NCBI RefSeq assembly: GCF_002300165.1
Contig: NZ_MLCE01000010.1
Location: 62,001-126,000, forward strand
Length of the DNA stretch: 64,000 bases
Origin: Streptomyces sp. Tue6028
GTDB lineage: Bacteria; Actinomycetota; Actinomycetes; Streptomycetales; Streptomycetaceae
Reading direction: 5' to 3'
The notes beneath the pieces were generated by a model. The model saw only the letters and a program-made list of their open reading frames with translations, did no database searches and was not told where the DNA came from. Of the stretch, positions 15,425-24,432 are shown piece by piece (positions within the stretch are counted from its first letter, which is position 1; each line of letters starts with the position of its first letter). A program made the position numbers and the translations under genes.

Positions 15425-16173
15425 CACATCGGGGCCGGCGCGGCGTCGGGGCCAGGGTCGGGGCCGGTGCGTCCCCACACCCGCCGCTTCGGCAGCGGCC
15501 GTGCGAATCCCCCCGCCCGGCTCGTCCGCAGTCCGAGCTGCACGAGGGACTCGGCCAGTTTGACGGCCGCGGCGACCCCGTCGACCACCGGCAGCCCCAG
15601 CTTCTCCCCCACCGCCCGCTGGAGTCCCGTCATGCCGGCGCAGCCGAGGACCAGTACTTCGGCCCCCGCCTCACGGGCCCGTTCGGCGGCGGTGACGAAG
15701 GCCTCCTCGGTGCGCCGGTCGTCGCCGAGGTCGAGGACGCCGAGGCCGGTGCCGACGACGGCGGCGCAGTTCTGGGCGACACCGGCCGTGTGCAGGCTGT
15801 CCTCGATCTGCCCGCGCGAGCGTTCCAGGGTGGTGACGACGCCGTACCGGCGGCCGAGCAGACAGGCGAGGTGGGCGGCCGCCTCGGTGATGTCGACGAC
15901 CGGCACGTCCACCAGCTCCCGTGCGCCCTCGCGCCCGTGTTCCCCGAAGCCGGCCATGACCACGGCGTCGTACGGGCCCTCGTACGTGCGCAGGGTGTCG
16001 AGGACGGCCGCCGCCGAGAGGTAGCTGTCGAGCCAGCCCTCCGCGGATTCGGGCCCCCAGGCGGGGGTCAGCCCGGTCACGGTGGTGCCCGGGCCGGCGG
16101 CGGCCCGAGCACCTCGTACGATCTCCGCGGTCATCTCCTGCGTCGTGTTGCAGTTGGTGACGAGGATGCGCAC
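15424..16173 (-). CDS. hydantoin racemase / Asp-Glu racemase family protein
   Basis: A 249-aa protein of the aspartate/glutamate-hydantoin racemase superfamily. It starts MRILVTNCNTTQEMTAEIVR. The two catalytic cysteines expected in this fold are not both in the usual place: one is in VLGCAGMTGLQ, while the N-terminal site reads MAGFGEHGREGAREL, with no Cys after the Gly pair. GVVTTLERSRGQIEDSL fits the family. Hydantoin racemases interconvert 5-substituted hydantoin enantiomers; related allantoin racemases act on allantoin. The gene starts 2 bp after the stop codon of the upstream NCS1 permease gene, so the two form an operon for uptake and use of a hydantoin-like compound. GTG start at 16173. 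Confidence 0.78.
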   Translation of the reverse strand: MRILVTNCNTTQEMTAEIVRGARAAAGPGTTVTGLTPAWGPESAEGWLDSYLSAAAVLDTLRTYEGPYDAVVMAGFGEHGREGARELVDVPVVDITEAAAHLACLLGRRYGVVTTLERSRGQIEDSLHTAGVAQNCAAVVGTGLGVLDLGDDRRTEEAFVTAAERAREAGAEVLVLGCAGMTGLQRAVGEKLGLPVVDGVAAAVKLAESLVQLGLRTSRAGGFARPLPKRRVWGRTGPDPGPDAAPAPM

Positions 16174-16175
16174 GT

Positions 16176-17648
16176 TCAGCCCTCCACGGGTGCGGGCTCG
16201 GGCTCCGCGGCGGCACGCTCCGCGCGGCACAGCACCGCGTACAGTCCGGCCGCCAGTGCCGTGCCGATGAACCAGGAGTACGGGGCGACCTCGCTGAACG
16301 CCTTCACCAGGGCGAGGACCGCGGCGACCGCGGCCGAGGGCAGGAACGCCCACAGGGCCTTGGGGTTGACGCCCTTGCGGTAGTAGTAGCGCGAGCCCGG
16401 CCGGGCGTCGAAGAGCTGGTCGATGTCGACGTGGCCGCGCTTGACCCAGTAGTAGTCGAGCATGATCACGCCGAACAGGGGGCCGAGGAAGGCGCCGAGG
16501 CCGCCGAGGAAGTAGTTGACGACGGTGGGGTTGGAGAAGAGGTTCCAGGGGGTCACGACGAGCGCGGCGACCGTGCTGATCATGCCGCCGACCCTGAAGG
16601 TGATCTTCTGGGGCCAGACGTTGGCGAGGTCGTAGGCGGGTGAGACGAAGTTGGCGACGATGTTGACGCCCATGGTGGCGATGGCGAAGGTCAGGGCGCC
16701 GAGGACCAGGACCCAGGTGTTGCCCACCTTGGCGACGAGCAGCGCGGGGTCGGTGATGGCCTCGCCGAACGCCTCGATGGAGCCGGCCGTCACGACGACG
16801 GACACGATGACGAAGGCCGTGGAGTTGATCGGCAGGCCCCAGAAGTTGCCGCGCTTGACGGTCCGGTAGCTGGGGGCGAACCGTGAGAAGTCGCAGAAGT
16901 TGAGCATCAGCGTGCCGTAGGTGGCGAGGATGAGTCCGACCGCGCCGAACCACTGGCGCCACTGCTCGCCCGCGGAGACCGGGTGTGGGGTGGAGGAGAG
17001 CGGGATGCTCCAGCCGGCCTTGGCGAGGACCCAGATGGCCAGGGCGATCATCACGAGCCAGATCGCGGGGCCGCAGAAGTCCTGGAACTTGCGGACGGAT
17101 TCCATGCCCTGACTGATGATCAGTGCCTGGAGGACCCACAGGGCGAGGAAGGACGTCCAGCCGAGCGCGTCCAGGCCGACGAAGGAGTGGTGGGTCCAGG
17201 ACTCCAGGCCCGGCCAGGCGGCGAGCAGCATGACGTTCACGGCGACGGAGGCCAGATAGGTCTGGATTCCGTACCACATGATGGCGATGACCGCCCTGAT
17301 CAGTGCGGGGATGTTGGCGCCCCAGACCCCGAAGCTGATGCGGCTGACGACGGGGAACGGAACGCCGGTGCGCTGTCCGACGCGCCCCATCAGGTTCATG
17401 CCGGCATAGATGAGCACGAAGCCGACGAGCAGGGACGTGAAGATCTGCCAGACGTTCATGCCGAGGACCAACAGGCCCGCCGCGAACGTGTAGTTGCCGA
17501 GGTTGTGGACGTCGGACATCCACATGGCGAAGAGGTCGAAGACCTTCCAGTTGCGCTTGCCGGCGGGTGCGAGGTCTTCGTTGGTGAGGCGGGGGTCGGG
17601 GACGAACGCTGCTGTGCCGGTGGCTTCGGCGCGGTCGGCGAGGGACAC
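16176..17648 (-). CDS. NCS1 family hydantoin/allantoin/purine permease
   Basis: A 490-aa, 12-helix transporter of the nucleobase:cation symporter-1 family. Typical features are LTNEDLAPAGKRNWKVFDLF before helix 1, MWMSDVHNLGNYTFAAGLLV in helix 1, ISFGVWGANIPALIRAVIAI, and the MLNFCDFSRFAPSYR region in the helix 6-7 area. NCS1 proteins import hydantoins, allantoin, uracil, cytosine or related rings with Na+ or H+. I use the GTG at 17648, which has GGAGG at 17653-17657 upstream; an in-frame extension to 17717 would run into the operator region. Co-transcribed with the racemase and divergent from a GntR regulator. Confidence 0.88.
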   Translation of the reverse strand: MSLADRAEATGTAAFVPDPRLTNEDLAPAGKRNWKVFDLFAMWMSDVHNLGNYTFAAGLLVLGMNVWQIFTSLLVGFVLIYAGMNLMGRVGQRTGVPFPVVSRISFGVWGANIPALIRAVIAIMWYGIQTYLASVAVNVMLLAAWPGLESWTHHSFVGLDALGWTSFLALWVLQALIISQGMESVRKFQDFCGPAIWLVMIALAIWVLAKAGWSIPLSSTPHPVSAGEQWRQWFGAVGLILATYGTLMLNFCDFSRFAPSYRTVKRGNFWGLPINSTAFVIVSVVVTAGSIEAFGEAITDPALLVAKVGNTWVLVLGALTFAIATMGVNIVANFVSPAYDLANVWPQKITFRVGGMISTVAALVVTPWNLFSNPTVVNYFLGGLGAFLGPLFGVIMLDYYWVKRGHVDIDQLFDARPGSRYYYRKGVNPKALWAFLPSAAVAAVLALVKAFSEVAPYSWFIGTALAAGLYAVLCRAERAAAEPEPAPVEG

Positions 17649-17703
17649 GGGGCCTCCAGGGACGACGTGAGCGAGGGACGGCGGAGGACGACTTGCCGGA
17701 TGC

Positions 17704-17719
17704 GTTTGGTATACCAAAC
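17704..17719. promoter_or_regulatory. 16-bp perfect palindrome, GntR/FadR-type operator
   Basis: GTTTGGTATACCAAAC is a perfect palindrome between the divergent permease and GntR genes, 56 bp before the permease start. Its TNGTATACCANA core resembles operators of FadR-subfamily GntR proteins. Confidence 0.75.
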
Positions 17720-17810
17720 TGCTCTCATGGTCCTCCCGTCAAGCGTCGTGACCGATGTCGTTGCCGTTACGCCTCCGTAAAAGCCCCCTCGCTTCGGCGA
17801 AGATGGCCCC

Positions 17811-18488
17811 ATGACGAAGATCGAACCCCTCGGCGCGGTGCGCGAGCGCGTCCTCGCGACCCTGCGGCAGGACATCATCGCGGGCCGGATGCGCCCGGGT
17901 GACCGGCTCGTGGAGCGTGAGCTGGCCGAGCGGTTCGGGGTCTCCCGGGTCCCGGTCCGGGAGGCGATCCGGGCCCTGGTCGCGGAGGGTTTCGTCCTCT
18001 TCGAGTCGGCACGCCGCACCGTCGTGCGGCGGCTGACCCCCACCGACGTCAAGGAACTCTTCGAACTGCGCGAGGCGTTGGAGGTGTACGCGGCGGGACT
18101 GGCCGCGTCACGGGCCACCCCTCAGGCGCTGGCGGAGCTGCGGCAACTGCTCGGCCAGGCGGCCTCGGCGACCCGCGCCGGGGACGCCGAGGCGATCACC
18201 GACATCAACACCCGCTTCCACGACCGCATCCTCGCCATGGCGGGCAACAGCCTGCTGATCTCCGTCATGGAGCCGGTCGACGGCCGTCTGCGCTGGCTCA
18301 CCCGGCAGAACGAGGAGTGGCCGCAACTGCTCACCGAACACGGCGAGTTGTACGAGGCCATCGCCTCCGGAGACCCCGACCGGGCCCGCGCCCACACGCT
18401 CAGCCACGTGCGCGCCAACTACCGCTCCACGGTCCGGCACCTGTTCGGCGAGACCGAGGCCCCCGAACCCGGCACGCCGGGCACGTGA
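17811..18488 (+). CDS. GntR family regulator, FadR/FCD subfamily
   Basis: A 225-aa protein. The N-terminal winged helix carries LGAVRERVLATLRQDIIAGR and the GntR motif RELAERFGVSRVPVREAIRA (about residues 43-62). The C-terminal FCD domain carries LRQLLGQAASATRAGDAEAI, NTRFHDRILAMAGN and the His of TEHGELYEAI. FCD domains bind small carboxylates or metals as effectors. It is transcribed away from the NCS1 permease/racemase operon, and the palindrome at 17704-17719 between them is its likely site. It is therefore inferred to be the local repressor that responds to the transported hydantoin or a breakdown product. Confidence 0.9.
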   Translation: MTKIEPLGAVRERVLATLRQDIIAGRMRPGDRLVERELAERFGVSRVPVREAIRALVAEGFVLFESARRTVVRRLTPTDVKELFELREALEVYAAGLAASRATPQALAELRQLLGQAASATRAGDAEAITDINTRFHDRILAMAGNSLLISVMEPVDGRLRWLTRQNEEWPQLLTEHGELYEAIASGDPDRARAHTLSHVRANYRSTVRHLFGETEAPEPGTPGT

Positions 18489-18524
18489 CTCCGCCCGCGA
18501 GTCCCCTGACGTCGTGCGGGTCCG

Positions 18525-19487
18525 CTACCCCCGCGCGTACCTGTCGGTGGCCGCGACCAGCGCCTCCGCCATGCCCGGAGCGCCGGCACCGTGCCCGGCG
18601 TCGTCCACGACGACCAGCTCGCTGTCCGGCCAGGCCCGGTGCAGCCGCCAGACGATGCCCAGCAGGTTACCGAAGTCCAGACTGCCCTGCACCAGCGTGC
18701 CCGGGATGCCCTTGAGCAGGGGCGCGTCCCGCAGCACCACGCCCTCGGCGTTCCCTTCGCCCAGGAAGTGGTCGTTGCCCCAGTAGTGGGTGACGGTCCG
18801 GGCGAAGCCCATGCGGAAGGCCGCGTCCTCGTAGCGTTCCACCGAGCGGGGCGGCGCCGGGACGGTCGCCGTCTCCCAGTCGGTCCACGCGCGCGCCGCG
18901 CGTTCCCGCACCCGCGGGTCGGGCGACTCGATCAGCCGGTTGTAGGCGGCGGCGAGGTTCCCGTCGCGGTCGTGCGCCGGCAGCTCGCCGAGGAACCGCT
19001 CGAACGCCTCCGGGAAGATCTTCCCCAGCCCCCTGGTCAGCAGCGCCACCTCGGGGTCCGATCCGGTGGCCACTCCCGTCAGCACCAGTTCGGACACCGC
19101 GTGCGGATGGGTCTGCGCGTACCGCAGCCCGAGCACCGACCCCCACGACACGCCCCACACCAGCCACCGCTCGATGTCGAGCCACCGCCGCAGCAGCTCC
19201 AGGTCCCGGATCAGACGGTCCGTCGTGTTGACACCCATGTCCGTGTCGTGGGCGCTCGCGTGCGGGGTCGACCGTCCGGAGCCGCGCTGGTCGAGAAGCA
19301 CGATCCGGTACGCGGCCGGGTCGCAGTAGCGCCGGTAGTGCGGGGTACAGCCGGAGCCGGGCCCGCCGTGCAGCATCACCGCCGGCTTGCCGCGCGGATT
19401 GCCGCAGACCTCCCAGTACACCTGGTTGCCGTCCCCGACATCGAGCATGCCGCCGTCGTGAGGTTCGATCTCCGGATACAGGCCCAT
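18525..19487 (-). CDS. pip: prolyl aminopeptidase
   Basis: A 320-aa alpha/beta-hydrolase. The oxyanion-hole motif is MLHGGPGSGCTP (around residue 40). The nucleophile elbow is GVSWGS with Ser near residue 118, and the last catalytic residues lie in GSLDFGN (Asp) and DDAGHGAGAP (His). Length and motifs match proline iminopeptidases of family S33, which remove N-terminal proline from peptides in the cytoplasm. ATG start at 19487. It ends close to the convergent GntR gene and stands 42 bp downstream of the UdgB stop codon on the same strand. Confidence 0.9.
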   Translation of the reverse strand: MGLYPEIEPHDGGMLDVGDGNQVYWEVCGNPRGKPAVMLHGGPGSGCTPHYRRYCDPAAYRIVLLDQRGSGRSTPHASAHDTDMGVNTTDRLIRDLELLRRWLDIERWLVWGVSWGSVLGLRYAQTHPHAVSELVLTGVATGSDPEVALLTRGLGKIFPEAFERFLGELPAHDRDGNLAAAYNRLIESPDPRVRERAARAWTDWETATVPAPPRSVERYEDAAFRMGFARTVTHYWGNDHFLGEGNAEGVVLRDAPLLKGIPGTLVQGSLDFGNLLGIVWRLHRAWPDSELVVVDDAGHGAGAPGMAEALVAATDRYARG

Positions 19488-19529
19488 CCGCGCACCGTAA
19501 CGCCCGTACCGCGGCGCCGTCGCGGCGAT

Positions 19530-20222
19530 TCACGCCAACCCGGCCGCCTCCTTCGCCGTCCGCAGGACGTCCCGCAGCATCTCGGGGGTGAGCTTGCCGG
19601 TGAAGGTGTTGCGCTGGCTGACGTGGAAGCAGCCGAACAGCTCCAGCCCGTCGAGCGACACCCGCGCCCCGTGCGCGAAGGCCGGCCGCGGCTTCGGCAC
19701 CGCCCACCCAGCCTCGGCGAAGGCCGGCAGCGCGGCCTGCCAGCCGAAGGCGCCCAGGATCACCACCGCGCGGAGCGAGGGCCGCAGCAGCTCCAGTTCC
19801 GTCACCAGCCAGGGCCGACATGTGTCCCGTTCCGCCGGTGTCGGCTTGTTGTCGGGCGGCGCGCAGTGGACCGGCGCGGTGATGCGGACGCCCCGCAGTT
19901 CCAGGCCGTCGGTGGCGGACACCGACGTCGGCTGCGAGGCCAGGCCCACGTCGTACAGGGCCTGGTACAGCACGTCCCCGGAGCGGTCGCCGGTGAACAT
20001 GCGGCCGGTGCGGTTGCCGCCGTGCGCGGCCGGGGCGAGGCCGACGATCAGCAGCCGGGCGTCCGCCGGGCCGAAACCGGGCACCGGCCGTCCCCAGTAC
20101 GTCTCGTCGGCGAAGGCGGCGCGCTTGGTGCGGGCCACCTCCTCGCGCCAGGCGACCAGGCGCGGGCACGCCCGGCAGCCGGAGATCCGCGCGTCCAGTT
20201 GGGCCAGGCCACCGGTGTCCAT
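19530..20222 (-). CDS. uracil-DNA glycosylase, family 5 (UdgB-like)
   Basis: A 230-aa protein with four cysteines placed as in Fe-S uracil-DNA glycosylases: CRACPR near the N-terminus, then [20 protein letters not shown]. Motif A reads [19 protein letters not shown], which is the family 5 variant without the active-site Asp found in family 4. The closing motif is [14 protein letters not shown]. Family 5 enzymes remove uracil and other deaminated bases from DNA. Start set at the ATG at 20222; the frame is open further upstream, but that part is Gly/Arg-poor and less plausible. Confidence 0.85.
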   Translation of the reverse strand: MDTGGLAQLDARISGCRACPRLVAWREEVARTKRAAFADETYWGRPVPGFGPADARLLIVGLAPAAHGGNRTGRMFTGDRSGDVLYQALYDVGLASQPTSVSATDGLELRGVRITAPVHCAPPDNKPTPAERDTCRPWLVTELELLRPSLRAVVILGAFGWQAALPAFAEAGWAVPKPRPAFAHGARVSLDGLELFGCFHVSQRNTFTGKLTPEMLRDVLRTAKEAAGLA

Positions 20223-20457
20223 GCCTCCACCGTACGACCAGGTCATCACCCCGCCCGTGGCCACGAACCCGCGGATCGGCAGGAGGAGAGCGAGGGTCGC
20301 CCCCTGCCGCGCTGTCTCGCCGAGGTCCCCCGGCCCACCGTGCCGCGGATGACTCGATCGACAGCCGCCGGACTCGCCCTGCCCGCCGCATCCGAGGTGA
20401 TCCGTGCGACGGAAAAACCCGGAGGTGTCCGGGCCCAGGAGGACTAAAGTCGACGAC

Positions 20458-21102
20458 ATGGCTTCTCAGGGTGCTGACGGGGAGAAGAAGGACACGGGCG
20501 CGGGCGCCGCGCCCGGCTCCGGCGACGCGGCGGCCTCCGCCAGGGCCGCGGGTCCGGCGAGCGGCGAGAGCGTGCGCGTCGACAGCTGGATCTGGTCCGT
20601 GCGGCTCGTCAAGACCCGCTCACTGGGCGCCACCGCCTGCCGCGGCGGACATGTCCGGGTGAACGGCGAACGCGTCAAGCCCGCCTACTCCGTGCGCGTC
20701 GGCGACGAGGTGCGCCTGCGGCACGAAGGCCGGGAGCGGGTGGTCGTCGTCAAGCGCCTCATCCGCAAGCGGGTCGGTGCGCCCGTCGCCGTCGAGTGCT
20801 ACGTCGACAACAGCCCGCCGCCCCCGCCGCGCGAGGCCGTCGCCCCGGCGGGCATCCGTGACCGCGGCACGGGCCGCCCGACCAAGCGGGACCGCCGCGA
20901 CATGGAACGGCTGCGGGGGCTCGCCGCCGGCACGTCCGGTTTCGCCGACGCGGCCCGTGCGGCCGGCGCTCCAGGCACCGGCCCCGCCCCGACGGCCCGC
21001 CCGGGCAGGTCCCACCCGTCGGGCACGTCCCGGTCCTCGGGCTCCTCGCGATCCTCCGGCGCGCGCGGTCGGCAGGACGGCTTCGACGACGCGGACTCCT
21101 GA
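20458..21102 (+). CDS. RNA-binding S4 domain protein (Hsp15-like)
   Basis: A 214-aa protein. A disordered N-terminus is followed by an S4 domain at about residues 40-105 ([20 protein letters not shown], then [20 protein letters not shown]). S4 domains bind structured RNA. The length and the basic region after the domain resemble Hsp15 (HslR), which binds stalled 50S subunits. The C-terminus is a long Gly/Ser/Arg-rich disordered tail. ATG start with AGGAGG at 20438-20443, rather far upstream (14 nt). Divergent from the UdgB gene. Confidence 0.85.
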   Translation: MASQGADGEKKDTGAGAAPGSGDAAASARAAGPASGESVRVDSWIWSVRLVKTRSLGATACRGGHVRVNGERVKPAYSVRVGDEVRLRHEGRERVVVVKRLIRKRVGAPVAVECYVDNSPPPPPREAVAPAGIRDRGTGRPTKRDRRDMERLRGLAAGTSGFADAARAAGAPGTGPAPTARPGRSHPSGTSRSSGSSRSSGARGRQDGFDDADS

Positions 21103-21187
21103 GCCGTCCGGTCCGCTCGGCGCACCCGACCGAGCCGTCTCGCGACGGGGCATCCGGCCCCACCGCGGCTGACGCACCCCGTGACGA

Positions 21188-21239
21188 CGTACGGCGGCGA
21201 GGGCACCCCCTGTTGCCGGGGTGCCCTCGCCGGCGTACG
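21188..21239. terminator. long bidirectional terminator
   Basis: A 15-bp perfect stem (CGGCGAGGGCACCCC and its complement, 21195-21209 with 21218-21232) and an 8-nt loop, extended outward by a further 6 bp after one mismatch. It lies between the convergent S4-protein and DoxX genes. Confidence 0.85.
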
Positions 21240-21243
21240 GCCG

Positions 21244-21693
21244 TCATGCCCGTCGGCGCACCAGTCGCAGCAGCTCCGTGGTGTGGCTCCGCCTGGCCCA
21301 GGCGATCAGGGCGAGCGGCAGGACGAGGATGAGCGGGGTCGCCGCATAGGGGCCGTGGATGGCGGTGATGTTGGCGATGAACGCGCCCACCATCAGCGCG
21401 CTGAGCGCCATCGCCGCCACGGAATCGAGCAGCGGGATCAACAGGGCGATGCCTCCGGCGAGTTCGAGTGCGCCGATGATGTACATGCCCGTGTGGCCCC
21501 AGCCCAGCTTGTCGAAGGTCTCGGCGGCCGACGGGTGCGCGATCAGCTTGGGCAGGGCACTCGCGATGGCGTAGAAGAGGCCGAGGACGATCTGCAGAGC
21601 GGTCAGGGAGACGCGTGCGCCACGGCTGCGCCCGCGGGCGTTCACGGAGGCGGCGGAGGCGACTCGGGAGGCGGGGAGGGTGGTCTCGGACAT
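21244..21693 (-). CDS. DoxX-like integral membrane protein
   Basis: A 149-aa protein with four predicted membrane helices: LTALQIVLGLFYAIASALPK, YIIGALELAGGIALLIPLLD, AAMALSALMVGAFIANITAI and ATPLILVLPLALIAWARRS. The pattern of a conserved Pro/Lys after helix 1 and the GALE-x-GG-x-L motif in helix 2 are typical of the DoxX family. DoxX-type proteins have been linked to thiol redox balance and quinone pathways in mycobacteria, but function here is unknown. ATG start at 21693. Monocistronic and convergent with the S4-protein gene. Confidence 0.8.
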   Translation of the reverse strand: MSETTLPASRVASAASVNARGRSRGARVSLTALQIVLGLFYAIASALPKLIAHPSAAETFDKLGWGHTGMYIIGALELAGGIALLIPLLDSVAAMALSALMVGAFIANITAIHGPYAATPLILVLPLALIAWARRSHTTELLRLVRRRA

Positions 21694-22062
21694 GCTGGTC
21701 TCCTGTGGGAAGCGGTGGTTCGTGCTTTCACAGAGGTAGACCGGGCGGGCTCGCGGAACTCATCGCCGCCGGACGACATTTGTTCGCCCCACTCGCCCCC
21801 CGCGCCCCGCGCCCCGCGCCCCGCGCCCCGCGCCAGCACACACCCCGGCGGCCACGCACCCGCAACCGCGTCCTCGCCCCTGAGGACCAGCCCCACCGGG
21901 CCAGGCCCGCTCGGGAGCGGAGCGCAGTCCCACCGTCTCGGTATCAGCCCCTGCCGCACCCTCGGGGTCAGTCCCGCGCCTTCGGAGTCGATCCCACACC
22001 CCGAGCCAGCCACACGCCCCCGGGATCGGCCCCGCAACCCGAGCGAGCACACACCCCCGGAA
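21694..22062. other. 369-bp intergenic stretch, low complexity
   Basis: Contains a run of five CGCGCCC units at about 21799-21835 and several imperfect CACACCCC/CCGAGCC repeats up to 22060. The part near 21700-21740 must hold the DoxX promoter. No open frame looks like a gene. Confidence 0.5.
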
Positions 22063-22779
22063 TCACCCCCGCGTCGCCTTCACCGCCCTCATCCACACGC
22101 CGTCCTCGGTCAGGCGACGGTCCACTCTCAGTCCGGCCTCCCGCAGGGCCTCCTCGAACTCGTCCTCCGTCAGCGGGCGGGCCAGGAACGTCTGGGTCCA
22201 GGTGGCGTCGGGGAACTCGTACTCCGCGCGGACCGAGTTCACCCCGTCGCCGACCGGATCCGCGGACAGGATGCGGACGGTGAAGCCGGAGGCGTCCACC
22301 CGCTCACGCGGCACGCGGGTGTGCCAGTCCTGCCCCTCGCGCTGGATCAGCACACAGCCGTCGTCAGCGACATGGCGGACACAGGTGTCCAGCAGCGCTC
22401 TGCGCTCCCTCGCGTCACCGGTGTGCACGAGGAACGACGCGAGCATCACCACGTCGAAGGTCTCACCGAGCTCGAGGCCCTCGATCGTGCCGCATATCGT
22501 GCGGGCGCCACGGACACGCTCCAGCATCTCGGCGGACTCGTCCACGGCCGTGACCGTGAAGCCCCGCTCCAGGAGCGGATGGGTCACGCGGCCCACCCCG
22601 CTGCCCAGTTCCAGGATGTGCGCGCCCGGGGGCACCGCGGCGGTCACGATGTCCGGCTCGTCCCCGACGGGCAGGCGCGCGTACAGCTCGACGGCGCAGC
22701 CGTCCGGTGTGATCGCGCCCGGTCCCGTCCCCGCGTGTCCCTGCCGCATCTCTGTCTTCTGACGCTTCTCGATGCTCAT
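22063..22779 (-). CDS. class I SAM-dependent methyltransferase
   Basis: A 238-aa protein if started at the ATG at 22779; an ATG at 22749 is equally plausible because the region MRQGHAGTGPGAITPDGCAV onward is clearly conserved-type sequence. Motif I for SAM binding is ILELGSGVGRVTHPLLERG. The acidic residue after strand 2 is in VTAVDESAEMLERV, and motif IV-like FDVVMLASFLVHTG follows. The C-terminal part (VRAEYEFPDATWTQTFLARP) forms the beta-rich cap. It resembles small-molecule methyltransferases; substrate unknown. Confidence 0.78.
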   Translation of the reverse strand: MSIEKRQKTEMRQGHAGTGPGAITPDGCAVELYARLPVGDEPDIVTAAVPPGAHILELGSGVGRVTHPLLERGFTVTAVDESAEMLERVRGARTICGTIEGLELGETFDVVMLASFLVHTGDARERRALLDTCVRHVADDGCVLIQREGQDWHTRVPRERVDASGFTVRILSADPVGDGVNSVRAEYEFPDATWTQTFLARPLTEDEFEEALREAGLRVDRRLTEDGVWMRAVKATRG

Positions 22780-22854
22780 ACCCGTCCAACGGACGGTCTC
22801 CGGCACCCCGTTCCAGCTCACCACCACTCGTTCGGGTGATGTGTTCGAGGGATG

Positions 22855-22946
22855 CCGGTTCGAGAGGGCGCCATTTCGAGACGGGCGGTTCGAGAAGGGC
22901 GGTTGGAGAAGGACCGGTTCGAGGAAGGGGCGGTCCGAGGAATGCC
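22855..22946. repeat. degenerate 14-16-bp repeat
   Basis: About six units of the form GGTTCGAGAAGGGC occupy most of the gap between the methyltransferase and acyltransferase genes. Confidence 0.6.
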
Positions 22947-22992
22947 GCCCGGGGCCGAACGCTCGGGTCGGTCACCACACGAACCGTTCGGC

Positions 22993-23979
22993 TCACAACG
23001 CGAACCAGCCGTGCCCGCCGTACCAGTGGCCGCCCGCACGCAGATGGTCGACGACCGCCCGCTCCACGCTGTTGCGCCGGGGCAGCGTCTCCAGCGGCAG
23101 CTCGGGATCGCCGAAGACGAACCCGACGGGCACCCCGTCGTCCGGGGTGCCGTCCTGGTGGACGAGCGCGAACCGGTCCTGGAAGCGGACGATGTTGGAC
23201 TCGGCGGGCAGATAGCGCTTGAGCTGGGGATCGAGCAGCCAGGAGTGGCACACGGCCACCCCGTAGCCCTCGTCGGGGAAGTGGCGGGCGAAGAAGTCGC
23301 GGGCCAGGGCGAGCGAACGGTCGCAGGCGGCGGGTGTCAGCGGCCCGCGGAAGTCGGTGATGTGCAGGCTCAGGCACGGGTCGCCCGGGCCCAGGTCAAG
23401 ACCCGCGTCGGCGACGGCCCGGCCCGTGCGCCGGCCGAGCCGCGCCCGCTGGAACTGGAGCCTGCCCAGCTGGAACAGCTCCCCGTGGAAGTGCAGGGCT
23501 ATCCACCAGGGGAACAGCAGTCCCGGTGTCCCGGCCCTCCTGCAGTGGACGGCCACGTGACGGCCGAGGTCGGCGAGGGTGCGGCGGGACACGTCCTCGG
23601 GGATGCCGCGCTCCCGGTGGTAGGCCCGCACGTGGGGCAGCACCGCGATGAAGACGTACACATGGAAGCAGCGTCCGAGTGCTCCGGCGGACTCCGGGAA
23701 GGCGGGCGGCTCCCAGCCCTTGCCGATCTCCCCCATGTCCCGCACGAAGCGGGCCACGCAGCGCGCGAGGAGGGTCATGGCCTCCGGGTCGGCCACCAAG
23801 CGGGCCCGCAGCGCGACGAGTTCGTTGATGTGCTCGTGGGCCACGGTCAGGTCGAGCAGCACGTCGGCCAGCTCGTCACCGTCCGGGAGCACCGCTTCCA
23901 CCCCTGGCGGACCTTCGCCCTCCAGGCTCTTCAGCCACTCCGCGAGTCCCGCGTCCGCCCGCAGCGCCTCCAGCAGCAC
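22993..23979 (-). CDS. acyltransferase domain protein (NAT_N / GNAT_C type)
   Basis: A 328-aa protein with an alpha-helical N-terminal domain (residues 1-150, including LLARCVARFVRDMGEIGKGW) and a C-terminal GNAT-like domain. The latter contains CLSLHITDFRGPLTPAACD, ALARDFFARHFPDEGYGVAV, CHSWLLDPQLKRYLPAESNI and a final DGGVPVGFVFG-like strand. This two-part arrangement matches proteins annotated as acyltransferase domain-containing in Streptomyces. The acceptor is unknown. ATG start at 23979. It is divergent from the DUF6343 gene; the 93-bp gap holds both promoters. Confidence 0.75.
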   Translation of the reverse strand: MLLEALRADAGLAEWLKSLEGEGPPGVEAVLPDGDELADVLLDLTVAHEHINELVALRARLVADPEAMTLLARCVARFVRDMGEIGKGWEPPAFPESAGALGRCFHVYVFIAVLPHVRAYHRERGIPEDVSRRTLADLGRHVAVHCRRAGTPGLLFPWWIALHFHGELFQLGRLQFQRARLGRRTGRAVADAGLDLGPGDPCLSLHITDFRGPLTPAACDRSLALARDFFARHFPDEGYGVAVCHSWLLDPQLKRYLPAESNIVRFQDRFALVHQDGTPDDGVPVGFVFGDPELPLETLPRRNSVERAVVDHLRAGGHWYGGHGWFAL

Positions 23980-24072
23980 CGTCGCCTCCCCCGGCGGTCG
24001 CCGTACCGACCGCTCTCACTTGGTGAACGTGCACCACGAAGAGTACGTTTTCCAGTAGGAGTGGTGATCCTG

Positions 24073-24396
24073 ATGCGTACGGGCAGTGAACCGACGACAG
24101 CGCGCAGTGCACTGCGGGCGCGCTTCTGGCTGAGCCTGTGGGGCCTGGTCTGGGCGATCTTCGGGACGGTCGCGTTCGCGCTGGTCGGGCGGCCCGGCTG
24201 GGCTGCCGCGTGCGGCGTTCTGTGGCTGGTCGTCACCGTCGACATGGCGGTGATCCTGCGGCACATCCGTCAGGGGCCGCACTATCAGCCGGGACGCGAC
24301 GTGCCGCCCTACGCACCGCCGGAGACGCGACCGCCGTACCGGTCTCCGGGCAGCCGGCCGCCTTACCGACGGCCGCCCGAGCACCGCCACCCGTGA
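24073..24396 (+). CDS. small membrane protein, DUF6343 family
   Basis: A 107-aa protein starting MRTGSEPTTARSALRARFWL at the ATG at 24073. In-frame GTG codons at 24061 and 24064 are alternatives, and the AGGAG at 24056-24060 fits the ATG best. Two hydrophobic helices follow (FWLSLWGLVWAIFGTVAFAL, and WAAACGVLWLVVTVDMAVIL), then a Pro/Arg/Tyr-rich cytoplasmic tail with PPYR repeats. The pattern is that of the DUF6343 family of actinobacteria, whose function is unknown. Confidence 0.78.
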   Translation: MRTGSEPTTARSALRARFWLSLWGLVWAIFGTVAFALVGRPGWAAACGVLWLVVTVDMAVILRHIRQGPHYQPGRDVPPYAPPETRPPYRSPGSRPPYRRPPEHRHP

Positions 24397-24432
24397 CCGC
24401 TCGGAGCATCGGCACCCACGCGCGGCCCGTCC

